64,000 nucleotides of DNA from Flavobacterium flevense (GTDB lineage Bacteria; Bacteroidota; Bacteroidia; Flavobacteriales; Flavobacteriaceae): NCBI RefSeq assembly GCF_900142775.1, contig NZ_FRCC01000008.1, forward strand, positions 62,001 through 126,000. The letters are read 5' to 3'. Made by a program: the position numbers and the translations under genes. The notes beneath the pieces were generated by a model. The model was not told the origin of the DNA, did not search any database, and was given only the letters and a program-made list of their open reading frames with translations. This document shows positions 46,580-55,107 of this stretch, piece after piece (position 1 is the stretch's first letter; every line of letters starts with the position of its first letter).

Positions 46580-47767
46580 ATGAATATTCTTAAACTAATT
46601 GGACGAGATGCAGAAATATTTGAAAATGATATTGCTGTTTATGAAATGGAATTAATTACTATTATCCAATCGTCAAGTTTTCTTGTAATAGGTGGCGCCG
46701 GATCTATAGGTCAGGCTGTTACTAAAGAATTATTCAAAAGAAATCCTAAAAAGTTACATGTTGTTGATATTAGTGAAAACAATATGGTAGAATTAGTAAG
46801 AGATTTAAGAAGTTCATATGGCTATATTGATGGTGATTTTCAAACTTTCGCATTAGATATTGGTTCTGTGGAATATGATGCATTTATTAATGCTGATGGT
46901 CAATTTGATTATGTTTTAAATTTATCCGCATTAAAACATGTTAGAAGTGAGAAAGATCCGTTCACTTTGATGCGAATGATTGATGTGAATGTTTTTAATA
47001 CCGAAAAGACACTGCAACAATCTATAGACAAGAGAACAAAGAAATATTTTTGTGTTTCAACTGATAAAGCAGCTAATCCTGTAAATATGATGGGAGCTTC
47101 TAAGCGAATCATGGAAATGTATTTGATGCGAAAAAGTTTAGATATCAAAATTTCCACGGCTCGTTTTGCTAATGTAGCTTTTTCTGATGGTTCTTTGTTG
47201 CATGGTTTTAATCAAAGGATTTTGAAAAAACAACCTATAGTAGCACCAAATGATATTAAAAGATATTTTGTTACACCTAAAGAATCAGGTGAGCTTTGTT
47301 TAATGTCCTGTATTTTTGGAGAGAACAGAGATGTTTTCTTTCCGAAGTTAAGCGAAAATTTACATTTGATTTCTTTTGCTGATATAGCGGTTAAATATTT
47401 AAATGAAATTGGTTACGAGCCCTATTTGTGCAAAACTGAAGCTGAAGCAAGAGATAATGTTGAAGAGTTAATAAAGCAAAAAAAATGGCCTTGTTTATTT
47501 ACAGAAAGCGATACTACAGGAGAAAAAGATTTTGAAGAATTTTTTACCGATAGCGAAATTTTAGATATGCAACGTTTTGAGAATTTTGGTGTTATTAAAA
47601 ATGAGGCTAACTTTGATGAAATTAAATTAGAAGAATTTACTGTTAAAATTAATAAAATGAAAGCTGATAAAAAGTGGGTAAAAGAAGAAATTGTAGATAT
47701 GTTTCATACTATGATTCCTAATTTTGGACATAAGGAAACAGGCAAATATTTAGATTCAAAAATGTAA
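46580..47767 (+). CDS. legB: NDP-GlcNAc 4,6-dehydratase (LegB-like)
   Basis: LegB removes water from an NDP-GlcNAc to give the 4-keto-6-deoxy sugar that starts legionaminic acid synthesis. The Rossmann motif GGAGSIGQAVTKEL lies at about 38-51. LSALKHVRSEKDPF and STDKAANPVNMMGASKR are the CapD/PglF-type active-site segments, where Met replaces the SDR Tyr and Lys is kept. The protein has 395 residues. In C. jejuni the LegB substrate is GDP-GlcNAc, and the PtmE-like guanylyltransferase at 51647 suggests the same here. A UDP-GlcNAc 4,6-dehydratase of another pathway is the alternative. legC follows after 2 nt. Confidence 0.85.
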   Translation: MNILKLIGRDAEIFENDIAVYEMELITIIQSSSFLVIGGAGSIGQAVTKELFKRNPKKLHVVDISENNMVELVRDLRSSYGYIDGDFQTFALDIGSVEYDAFINADGQFDYVLNLSALKHVRSEKDPFTLMRMIDVNVFNTEKTLQQSIDKRTKKYFCVSTDKAANPVNMMGASKRIMEMYLMRKSLDIKISTARFANVAFSDGSLLHGFNQRILKKQPIVAPNDIKRYFVTPKESGELCLMSCIFGENRDVFFPKLSENLHLISFADIAVKYLNEIGYEPYLCKTEAEARDNVEELIKQKKWPCLFTESDTTGEKDFEEFFTDSEILDMQRFENFGVIKNEANFDEIKLEEFTVKINKMKADKKWVKEEIVDMFHTMIPNFGHKETGKYLDSKM

Positions 47768-47769
47768 TT

Positions 47770-48912
47770 ATGAGTGCTATTAATTCAGCTATATCTTTTA
47801 TAAAGCAGCAATATAAAACTGAAAATTTTATACCATTGCATGTTCCGCATTTTGGAGGTAATGAGAAAAAATATTTATTAGAAACCATAGATTCCACTTT
47901 TGTCTCCTCTGTTGGTGCTTTTGTAGACCAATTTGAGGTAACAATGCAAAATATCACCCAGACACAAAAAGCTGTCGCGGTAGTAAATGGCACTGCTTCA
48001 ATTCAGGTTGCTTTGCGCTTAATTGGAGTTAAGGCTGGTGATGAGGTATTAACCCAAGCGCTAACTTTTGTAGCTACAGCAAATGCTATTGCTTATCAAA
48101 ATGCAACTCCTGTATTTTTAGATGTTGATCTCGATACAATGGGATTATCGCCAAAAGCCGTTTCGGTTTTTTTGGAAGAATTTGGAGAATTACGTGAAGA
48201 TGGTTGTTACAATAAAAAAACACAAAAAAAGATAAGTGCTTGCTTACCTATGCATACTTTTGGATTTCCTGTTCATCTGGACGAATTAATTGCTGTTTGT
48301 AACGCATGGAAAATTCCAGTTCTAGAAGATGCCGCTGAGTCTTTAGGAAGCGAGTACAAAGGAAAACCAACAGGAAGTTTTGGTAAGTTAGGAGCTTTTT
48401 CATTCAATGGAAACAAGATTGTTACATGCGGAGGAGGAGGAGCTATTGTTACGAATGACTTTAAGCTAGGAGAGAAAGGAAAGTATTTAACTACTACTGC
48501 AAAAATTCCACATCCCTATGAATATGTACATGATGAGATGGGGTATAATTTTAGAATGCCAAATTTGAATGCTGCTCTAGCTTGTGCACAATTAGAACAA
48601 CTAAATGTTTTTCTTGAAAATAAAAGAAAATTGGCAAAAGAATATGAATCTTTTTTTGATACTAACGGTATAAAATTTAGAACTGAAACCCCGGATACTA
48701 AAGCTAATTATTGGTTGATGTGTGTAGAATTAGAAAATAAAGCTGAGCGGGATTTATTTTTAAAATCTACAAATGAAAATGGAGTAATGACACGACCAAT
48801 ATGGCAATTAATGTTTCGCTTACCAATGTATTCTCATTGTCAAAAAGATGGACAAAAGAATGCAATGTTTTTAGAGGAAAGAATAGTTAATATACCAAGC
48901 AGTGTCAGATAA
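47770..48912 (+). CDS. legC: PLP-dependent sugar aminotransferase (LegC-like)
   Basis: LegC transfers an amino group to C4 of the LegB product. It is a DegT/DnrJ/EryC1 family enzyme with FIPLHVPHFGGNEKKYLLET, an N-terminus typical of the LegC subgroup. Further motifs are AVVNGTASIQVALRL, VLEDAAESLGSEYKGKPTGS and the PLP lysine in GAFSFNGNKIVTCGGGGAI. The protein has 380 residues. It overlaps legH by 11 nt, so translation is coupled. Confidence 0.88.
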   Translation: MSAINSAISFIKQQYKTENFIPLHVPHFGGNEKKYLLETIDSTFVSSVGAFVDQFEVTMQNITQTQKAVAVVNGTASIQVALRLIGVKAGDEVLTQALTFVATANAIAYQNATPVFLDVDLDTMGLSPKAVSVFLEEFGELREDGCYNKKTQKKISACLPMHTFGFPVHLDELIAVCNAWKIPVLEDAAESLGSEYKGKPTGSFGKLGAFSFNGNKIVTCGGGGAIVTNDFKLGEKGKYLTTTAKIPHPYEYVHDEMGYNFRMPNLNAALACAQLEQLNVFLENKRKLAKEYESFFDTNGIKFRTETPDTKANYWLMCVELENKAERDLFLKSTNENGVMTRPIWQLMFRLPMYSHCQKDGQKNAMFLEERIVNIPSSVR

Positions 48913-49525
48913 AGAAATAATTCTTGTAGGCTATTCTGGGCATGCATATGTGGTTGCCGATACTATTTTGGATAGTGGGTATAGTATTGCGGGATATTCA
49001 GATAGGCAAAAAGCAAATTTAGATCCTTATAACTTAATATATTTAGGATTCGAAAAAGAAACAGATTTTATCGGATGGTTCAGTGAAATCCCTTTTGCAC
49101 TTGGGATTGGAGACAATAAAATAAGACAAAGTGTTGCAAATTTAATTGAAGAGAATGGAAAAATAGTTGAAACTATTATAGATAAGACAGCTGTTATTTC
49201 TAAAAATGTTTTAATTGGATCGGGTACTTTTATTAATAAAAATGTAATTATTAATGCTCTTGTCAAAGTTGGTAAAAATGTAATTTTGAATAGCGGTTGT
49301 ATCATTGAACATGAATGTATTTTACAAGATGCTGTTCATATTGCACCGGGAGCAGTTTTAGCTGGAAATGTTACGATTGGGGAAAGAAGTTTTGTTGGAG
49401 CAAATGCTGTAATAAAACAAGGAGTCACTATAGGCAAAGATGTTGTTATAGGTGCAGGATCTGTTATTATAGCGAATGTCCCTGATGGAAAGAAAGTTGT
49501 TGGTAATCCAGGGAGAATAATATAA
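48902..49525 (+). CDS. legH: NeuD/PglD-family sugar N-acetyltransferase (LegH-like)
   Basis: LegH acetylates the 4-amino group made by LegC. The N-terminal Rossmann-like part has IILVGYSGHAYVVADTILDS. The left-handed beta-helix has repeated hexapeptides (VLIGSGTFINKNVIINALVKVG) and the catalytic His in GCIIEHECILQDAVHIAPGA. The protein has 207 residues. It starts with GTG at 48902 within the end of legC. I favour this start because the strand KEIILVGYSGHA must follow immediately. Confidence 0.85.
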   Translation: MSDKEIILVGYSGHAYVVADTILDSGYSIAGYSDRQKANLDPYNLIYLGFEKETDFIGWFSEIPFALGIGDNKIRQSVANLIEENGKIVETIIDKTAVISKNVLIGSGTFINKNVIINALVKVGKNVILNSGCIIEHECILQDAVHIAPGAVLAGNVTIGERSFVGANAVIKQGVTIGKDVVIGAGSVIIANVPDGKKVVGNPGRII

Positions 49526-49527
49526 CT

Positions 49528-50547
49528 ATGAATAGAGTAATAATAATAGCGGAAGCTGGAGTAAACCATAATGGTGATATTAATATAGCTAAGCAATTAA
49601 TTGATGCGGCAGTTGATGCAGGTGTTGACTATGTGAAATTTCAAACGTTTAAGGCAGATAGTTTAGTTAGTAAGTCTGCTAAAAAAGCAGATTATCAAAC
49701 GGCTAACATAGGTGATAATGATGATTCTCAATATAATATGCTTAAAAATTTAGAATTAAGCCATGAGAATCATTTAGAATTAATGTCATACTGTGAGAAA
49801 AAAAAAATTAATTTTTTTTCAACAGCATTTGACGTAGAGGGTGTAAAATATTTAAATGATTTAGGATTGTCGTTTTTTAAAATTCCAAGTGGAGAAATAA
49901 CAAACTATCCCTATTTAAGAGAAATTGCTTTATTTGGAAAGCCAGTTATCATGTCTACTGGCATGTGTTCTGAAATTGAAGTAAAAAATGCTTTAGAGGT
50001 TTTAATTAAATTTGGATTAAAAAAAGAGCAAATTTCAATTTTGCATTGCAATACGGAATATCCAACTCCAATGAAAGATGTTAATCTGAAAGCGATGTTA
50101 AATATAAAAGATATTTTCGATGTAGAAATTGGATACTCAGATCATACATTGGGAATAGAGGTTCCTATTGCTGCGGTAGCTTTGGGAGCTAAAATAATAG
50201 AAAAACATTTTACTTTAGACAGGTCTTTGCCTGGTCCTGATCATTTGGCATCACTAGAACCTGAAGAGTTAAAAGCGATGGTTAAAGCCATTAGGAATAT
50301 AGAATCTGCAATTAGTGGGAGTGGAGTTAAAATTCCAAGTGAAAGTGAAACTAAAAATATTTTAATTGCAAGGAAAAGTATTCATCTTAATAAAAACTTG
50401 CCTAAAGGATCAGTTTTAACTGAGAACGATATTATTTCATTGAGACCCGGAAATGGAGTTTCTCCGATGGAGTGGGAAAATATTATTGGTAAAGCTCTTC
50501 TGGTTGATAAAAATGAATTTGATACACTTTTAGCATCCGATATTTAA
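49528..50547 (+). CDS. legI: N,N'-diacetyllegionaminate synthase (NeuB family, LegI-like)
   Basis: The enzyme condenses phosphoenolpyruvate with the six-carbon 2,4-diacetamido sugar to form the nine-carbon nonulosonic acid. The NeuB barrel has IIAEAGVNHNGDINIAKQLI, DYVKFQTFKADSLVS, FKIPSGEITNYPYLREIA, STGMCSEIEV and HCNTEYPTP, ending with IIEKHFTLDRSLPGPDH. The C-terminal SAF (antifreeze-like) domain covers about 285-339 with LPKGSVLTENDIISLRPGNG. At 339 residues it is full length. Assignment to legionaminate rather than sialate rests on the neighbouring legB and legC genes. Confidence 0.9.
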   Translation: MNRVIIIAEAGVNHNGDINIAKQLIDAAVDAGVDYVKFQTFKADSLVSKSAKKADYQTANIGDNDDSQYNMLKNLELSHENHLELMSYCEKKKINFFSTAFDVEGVKYLNDLGLSFFKIPSGEITNYPYLREIALFGKPVIMSTGMCSEIEVKNALEVLIKFGLKKEQISILHCNTEYPTPMKDVNLKAMLNIKDIFDVEIGYSDHTLGIEVPIAAVALGAKIIEKHFTLDRSLPGPDHLASLEPEELKAMVKAIRNIESAISGSGVKIPSESETKNILIARKSIHLNKNLPKGSVLTENDIISLRPGNGVSPMEWENIIGKALLVDKNEFDTLLASDI

Positions 50548-51650
50548 TGAAATTAGGCGTTTTAACAAGTTCAAGAGCAGACTACGGAATATATCTTCCT
50601 TTGCTTCAAAAAATTAAAAAAGATAGTTTTTTTAAATTGGAGATTATTGCATTTGGTACACATATGTCCCGAAGTCATGGTTATACCTTTAGTGATATTG
50701 AAAAAGAAGGATATAATTGTATTCATAAAATTTCTTCTTTAATTTCAAATGACGACGAAGAATCCATCAGTTCTTCCTATGGTTTAACAGTTTTGAAATT
50801 TGCTGATTTTTGGTCAAAAAACACTTATGATTTAGTTTTTTGTTTGGGTGATCGTTTTGAAATGAGTGCTGCTGTACAGTCAGGAATTCCTTTTGGGATA
50901 AAATTTGCGCACATACACGGAGGAGAAACTACATTGGGGGCAATAGACAATGTGTACCGTCATCAGATTACATTAGCTTCAAAGTTGCATTTTACAGCTA
51001 CGGATATTTTTAAGAACAAAGTAGTTGATTTAATCGGTTCATCAGAGGGTGTTTTTGACGTTGGTTCTTTGAGTTTAAATGATATTAAATCTTTTACTCC
51101 AATAAAAAGAGAGGTCTTCTTTGAAAAATTTAATATACCTAATGAAGAATTCGCTCTAGTGACTTTTCATCCAGAGACGATGTCGGTGCATGAGAATGGT
51201 CAATATGCACTAGAGATGAAAAATGCATTGATGACAATTTCAGAAAAGATATTTGTAATTATTACTATGCCCAATGCCGATACACAGGGATCTGTTTATA
51301 GAGAAGCCATAGAAAAATTGAAAAATGAAAAATCAAACCATTTTTTGTTAATTGAAAATTTTGGAAAGCTTAATTATTTCTCCGCGATGCATTATGCTAA
51401 AATTTTGATTGGGAATACTTCCAGCGGAATTTTGGAAGCTGCATCTTTTTGTAAATATGTTGTTAATGTGGGGGACAGGCAAAAAGGTAGGGTGCAAAGT
51501 AAAAATGTTATAAATTGTGAATTTGAAGAAAAAGCAATTGTTTCTTCTGTTAAAAAAGCAATTGAATTTAAAGCGTATACTGGAGAGAACATTTATTTTA
51601 AATTGGATGCAGCAGATAATATAATTAAAATTATTAAACAATTCACATGA
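50547..51650 (+). CDS. legG: Hydrolysing NDP-sugar 2-epimerase (NeuC/LegG-like)
   Basis: LegG inverts C2 and releases the nucleotide to give the free 2,4-diacetamido-2,4,6-trideoxymannose used by LegI. The GT-B fold has LGVLTSSRADYGIYLPLLQK, VFCLGDRFEMSAAVQSGIPF, AHIHGGETTLGAIDNVYRHQ and TFHPETMSVHE. The C-terminal half has LIGNTSSGILEAASFCKYVV. The protein has 367 residues. Its ATG overlaps the legI stop by one base and its end overlaps the next gene by 4 nt. NeuC acting on UDP-GlcNAc would look very similar; context decides. Confidence 0.88.
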   Translation: MKLGVLTSSRADYGIYLPLLQKIKKDSFFKLEIIAFGTHMSRSHGYTFSDIEKEGYNCIHKISSLISNDDEESISSSYGLTVLKFADFWSKNTYDLVFCLGDRFEMSAAVQSGIPFGIKFAHIHGGETTLGAIDNVYRHQITLASKLHFTATDIFKNKVVDLIGSSEGVFDVGSLSLNDIKSFTPIKREVFFEKFNIPNEEFALVTFHPETMSVHENGQYALEMKNALMTISEKIFVIITMPNADTQGSVYREAIEKLKNEKSNHFLLIENFGKLNYFSAMHYAKILIGNTSSGILEAASFCKYVVNVGDRQKGRVQSKNVINCEFEEKAIVSSVKKAIEFKAYTGENIYFKLDAADNIIKIIKQFT

Positions 51651-52693
51651 GAATTTATAAAGACCACTTAATTCTTTCAGGAAGTAAAATAAAGCAGGCT
51701 TTACTTCAGTTCAATGAACTGTCACAAGATGCGATACTTTTTGTTGTTGATAATGAAGATAAATTAATAGGAGCATTAACAGATGGAGATGTTAGAAGAG
51801 GTTTGCTAAAAGGATTTACAATAGAATGTAATGTTGATGAGATTATTCAAGATAATCCAAGATATATTGTCAAAGGTGAAAATAATCTTGAAAAAGTTAT
51901 AGAATATCGCGAAGGTGATTTTAGAATTGTACCAGTTGTTGATGAAAATCGCAAAGTTTTAAATGTTATAAATTTTAGGAAAATCCGGTCATATTTACCA
52001 ATTGATGCTGTTATTATGGCTGGAGGAAGAGGACAAAGACTGCAACCATTAACGGATACAGTTCCAAAACCCCTTTTAAAAGTTGGAGATAAACCAATAA
52101 TGGAACATAATCTTGATCGATTAGCTTTATTTGGAATTGATGATTTTTGGGTGTCTGTAAAATATCTTGGCGAACAAATTGAACAACATTTTGGAAAAGG
52201 TGAAAACAAAAATGTAAAAATTGAATATGTTTGGGAAAATGAACCTTTAGGGACTATTGGAGCTGTTTCACAAATTAAGAATTTTGAACATGATTATATT
52301 CTTGTTACTAATTCTGATTTGTTGACTAATATAGATTATGAACAATTTTTTCTTGAATTTATAAGACAAGATGCTGATTTAGCTGTTTTAACAATTCCAT
52401 ATCAGGTTAATATTCCATACGCAGTTTTAGAAACAAATAAAGGTGAAGTAAAAAGTTTTAAAGAAAAGCCAACATATACTTATTACTCAAATGGCGGGAT
52501 ATATCTGATTAAAAAGCCAATGTTAAATTTCATTCCAAAAGAAGCATTTTTTAATGCAACTGATTTGATGGAAGAATTAATTAGCAAAAATCTAAAAGTT
52601 ATTTCATTTCCTTTTTCTGGTTATTGGTTAGATGTTGGTAAACATGAGGATTTTGAAAAAGCTCACATAGATATTCATAACATAAAATTTTAA
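51647..52693 (+). CDS. ptmE: CBS-domain nucleotidyltransferase (PtmE-like GlcN-1-P guanylyltransferase)
   Basis: The first 115 residues form paired CBS domains (ILFVVDNEDKLIGALTDGDV and FRIVPVVDENRKVLNVINF). The rest is a sugar-phosphate nucleotidyltransferase with VIMAGGRGQRLQPLTDTVPK, PLLKVGDKPIMEHNLDRL and LVTNSDLLTNIDYEQF. The protein has 348 residues. C. jejuni PtmE has this layout and makes the GDP-amino sugar that feeds the GDP-specific LegB pathway. Its presence suggests the pathway here also runs on GDP-linked intermediates. The CBS pair implies nucleotide sensing. Confidence 0.85.
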   Translation: MRIYKDHLILSGSKIKQALLQFNELSQDAILFVVDNEDKLIGALTDGDVRRGLLKGFTIECNVDEIIQDNPRYIVKGENNLEKVIEYREGDFRIVPVVDENRKVLNVINFRKIRSYLPIDAVIMAGGRGQRLQPLTDTVPKPLLKVGDKPIMEHNLDRLALFGIDDFWVSVKYLGEQIEQHFGKGENKNVKIEYVWENEPLGTIGAVSQIKNFEHDYILVTNSDLLTNIDYEQFFLEFIRQDADLAVLTIPYQVNIPYAVLETNKGEVKSFKEKPTYTYYSNGGIYLIKKPMLNFIPKEAFFNATDLMEELISKNLKVISFPFSGYWLDVGKHEDFEKAHIDIHNIKF

Positions 52694-52694
52694 A

Positions 52695-53417
52695 ATGAAA
52701 ATATTAATAACTATTTGTGCCAGAGGAGGGTCTAAAGGGATACCAGGTAAAAATATAAAAGATATAAATGGTAAGTCATTGATAGGATATTCGATTGATC
52801 TAACAAAAAAAATAAAAGAGAAATTTGATATAAAAGTAGCTTTATCAACAGATGATCAAGCTATAAAACAAAAAGCTGAGTTTTTTGGTTTAAATACTAA
52901 TTATATTCGGCCAGATTATTTAGCGACAGATACTGCAGGGAAAATAGATACTATAAAAGATTTGTTGCTTTATGAAGAATCGATAGCTGGTGATAAGTAT
53001 GATTTTATTTTAGATCTTGATGTTACTTCACCTTTACGAACTCTCGAAGACATTGAAAACTCTTTAAGTCTTATTCTTGAAAATCCTGAAGCCTTAAATT
53101 TATTTTCTGTAAACCCAGCTGCTAGAAGTCCGTATTTTAACATGGTTGAGAGAAACGGTGAAGGTTTTTATTCATTAGTAAAAACCAATCCTGACGGAAG
53201 TGTTATGACTCGTCAATCTGCACCAAAAGTCTACGATTTAAACGCATCATTTTATTGGTACAGGAGATCTTTTTTTGATAGAAATATAAAAAGTGCAATT
53301 ACAGACAGATCTTTAATTTATGAAATGAATCATATATGTTTTGACTTAGATCATCCTGTTGATTTTCTATTTATGGAATATCTTCTTCAAAACAATAAAC
53401 TTGATTTTAAAATATGA
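52695..53417 (+). CDS. legF: CMP-legionaminate synthase (acylneuraminate cytidylyltransferase family)
   Basis: The enzyme activates the nonulosonic acid with CTP to the CMP donor used by glycosyltransferases. The signature ICARGGSKGIPGKNIKDING occupies the N-terminus, followed by IKVALSTDDQAIKQKAEFF, FILDLDVTSPLRTLEDIENS and NASFYWYRRSFFD. At 240 residues it is a single catalytic domain. It starts one base after ptmE and overlaps the next gene by 4 nt. Preference for legionaminate over sialate is inferred from the pathway genes. Confidence 0.88.
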   Translation: MKILITICARGGSKGIPGKNIKDINGKSLIGYSIDLTKKIKEKFDIKVALSTDDQAIKQKAEFFGLNTNYIRPDYLATDTAGKIDTIKDLLLYEESIAGDKYDFILDLDVTSPLRTLEDIENSLSLILENPEALNLFSVNPAARSPYFNMVERNGEGFYSLVKTNPDGSVMTRQSAPKVYDLNASFYWYRRSFFDRNIKSAITDRSLIYEMNHICFDLDHPVDFLFMEYLLQNNKLDFKI

Positions 53418-54337
53418 ACATACTGATCATAGGACTAGGTTCAATTGCTAGAAAACATATCTATGCTTTACAAAGTTTAAGTTTAGATATTAATATATAC
53501 GCATTAAGATCAAATATAAATTCAGAAATCGAAAAAAAAATTGAAAATATTTATAATCTTGATAATTTAGAAATTTCTTTTGATTTTGCTATAATCTCAA
53601 ATCCCACTCATTTGCATTTTGAGTTTATTGAAAAATTAGCAAAACTAAATATTCCTTTATTTATTGAAAAACCTGCAGTGCATAATTTAAAAGATATTGG
53701 TGAATTAATTAAGTTAATTGAGAGTAAACGACTTATTACTTATGTTGCTTGTAATTTAAGATTTCATCCTTGTATTGGATATTTAAAAAATAAATTAAGT
53801 GATGAGTATTTAAAAATTAATGAAGTAAATGTTTATTGTGGCTCATATTTACCAGATTGGAGGCCTAACGTAGATTTTAGAAAAGTATACAGCGCAAATG
53901 CATCGATGGGCGGTGGTGTACATTTAGATTTATTCCATGAATTAGACTATGTTAATTGGTTGTTTGGGACACCAAATCAAACTAATTCTACTTTAAGAAA
54001 TGTTTCAAGTTTGCAGATTAATGCCATTGATTATGCTAACTATATATTAGAGTATAGTACATTTACAGCGAACATTGTTCTAAATTATTATAGAAAGAAA
54101 GCAAAAAGAGTAATTGAAGTAGTTTTTGATAATGAGATTCTAGAAGTTGATTTAATTAACAGTAAAATTGTTGATAATAATGATGAAATTATTTTTGAGA
54201 CTCCAAATTTTGACATAAGAAATACATACAATTATCAGCTAGATTATTTTATAAATTGTTTAAAAGAAAATATAGCACCAATGAATTCTCTTAGAGAATC
54301 TGTTGAAATATTAAAAATTGTATTGAAAGATGAATAA
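53414..54337 (+). CDS. Gfo/Idh/MocA-family oxidoreductase (PtmF-like)
   Basis: The N-terminal Rossmann fold has ILIIGLGSIARKHIYALQSL, ISNPTHLHFEFIEKLAKL and the EKP motif in PLFIEKPAVHN. The C-terminal alpha/beta domain has GGGVHLDLFHELDYVNWLFG with the conserved His. The protein has 307 residues. C. jejuni flagellar loci carry a similar gene, ptmF, next to ptmA and the leg genes. Its reaction is not firmly known, so neither is this one. The sequence is very AT-rich compared with the ribosomal region. Confidence 0.75.
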   Translation: MNILIIGLGSIARKHIYALQSLSLDINIYALRSNINSEIEKKIENIYNLDNLEISFDFAIISNPTHLHFEFIEKLAKLNIPLFIEKPAVHNLKDIGELIKLIESKRLITYVACNLRFHPCIGYLKNKLSDEYLKINEVNVYCGSYLPDWRPNVDFRKVYSANASMGGGVHLDLFHELDYVNWLFGTPNQTNSTLRNVSSLQINAIDYANYILEYSTFTANIVLNYYRKKAKRVIEVVFDNEILEVDLINSKIVDNNDEIIFETPNFDIRNTYNYQLDYFINCLKENIAPMNSLRESVEILKIVLKDE

Positions 54338-55073
54338 TAGATTAAAAAATAAGATAATTGTTATAACAGGAGGAAATGGTCTTTTAGGTAAAGCAATTAT
54401 TAGCAGATTAATTTCTGAAGGTGCCTTTTGTATTAATTTTGAAATTAATCACGATACAAACGAAGATTTGTCAAATGTTTATTGTGATATAACTGATACT
54501 GAATCAATCGATACTGCATTAGAAATAGTCTTAAAGAAATATAAAAAAATTGATGGGCTTGTAAACAATGCTTATCCTAGGACAAAAGACTGGGGAAATA
54601 AATTTGAAGATATTGTTTTTGAATCTTGGAAGCAAAATGTTGATTGGCAACTGAATAGTTATTTTTATTTAACACAGAAAGTTGCTTCAAAAATGGCTAG
54701 TCAAAAAACGGGAAGTATCATTAATATGTCCTCTATTTATGGAGTTGTTGGGCCCGACTTCGGTGTTTATGAAGGAACTACGATGACTATGCCGGCAGCT
54801 TATTCAGCTATAAAGGGAGCATTGGTGAATTTTACAAGATATGTGGCATCTTACTTTGGACCACAGCAAGTTAGGGTAAATGCTGTTTCTCCGGGTGGAA
54901 TTTTTGATAATCAAAACGAAATTTTTGTCAATAATTATTGTAAGAAAGTACCAATGAGAAGATTGGGAACCCCTGAAGATATTGCTCCTACAGTTGCTTT
55001 TTTACTATCTGATGATTCACAATATATCACAGGGCAGAACTTAATTGTCGATGGAGGCTGGACAGCCATTTAA
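54330..55073 (+). CDS. Short-chain dehydrogenase (PtmA-like)
   Basis: This is a classical SDR of 247 residues. It has IVITGGNGLLGKAIISRL, the NNAYPRTKDWG segment replacing NNAG, the Ser of NMSSIYGVVGPDFG and the YSAIKGALVNFTRYVA active-site pair. The end is GQNLIVDGGWTAI. Its insertion around VYEGTTMTMPAA and the position beside the Gfo/Idh gene match PtmA of C. jejuni. The substrate is unknown. It overlaps the previous gene by 8 nt. Confidence 0.78.
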   Translation: MNNRLKNKIIVITGGNGLLGKAIISRLISEGAFCINFEINHDTNEDLSNVYCDITDTESIDTALEIVLKKYKKIDGLVNNAYPRTKDWGNKFEDIVFESWKQNVDWQLNSYFYLTQKVASKMASQKTGSIINMSSIYGVVGPDFGVYEGTTMTMPAAYSAIKGALVNFTRYVASYFGPQQVRVNAVSPGGIFDNQNEIFVNNYCKKVPMRRLGTPEDIAPTVAFLLSDDSQYITGQNLIVDGGWTAI

Positions 55074-55107
55074 TATAAATTAAAGTATATAAAAAATAAA
55101 TAGTGTA

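Noticed and set aside
46580-48912. Pseudaminic acid pathway (PseB/PseC)
   Set aside because: The 2-epimerase is a hydrolysing NeuC/LegG type and the acetyltransferase is NeuD-like. No PseG- or PseH-like protein is seen.
51348-52209. Minus-strand frames opposite legG and ptmE
   Set aside because: They are antisense shadows of well-supported genes; no promoter or family signature supports them.
49528-53417. Plain sialic (N-acetylneuraminic) acid pathway
   Set aside because: NeuB-, NeuC- and NeuA-type proteins alone would allow it. The linked dehydratase, aminotransferase and PtmE-like gene point to a 6-deoxy 5,7-diamino sugar instead.
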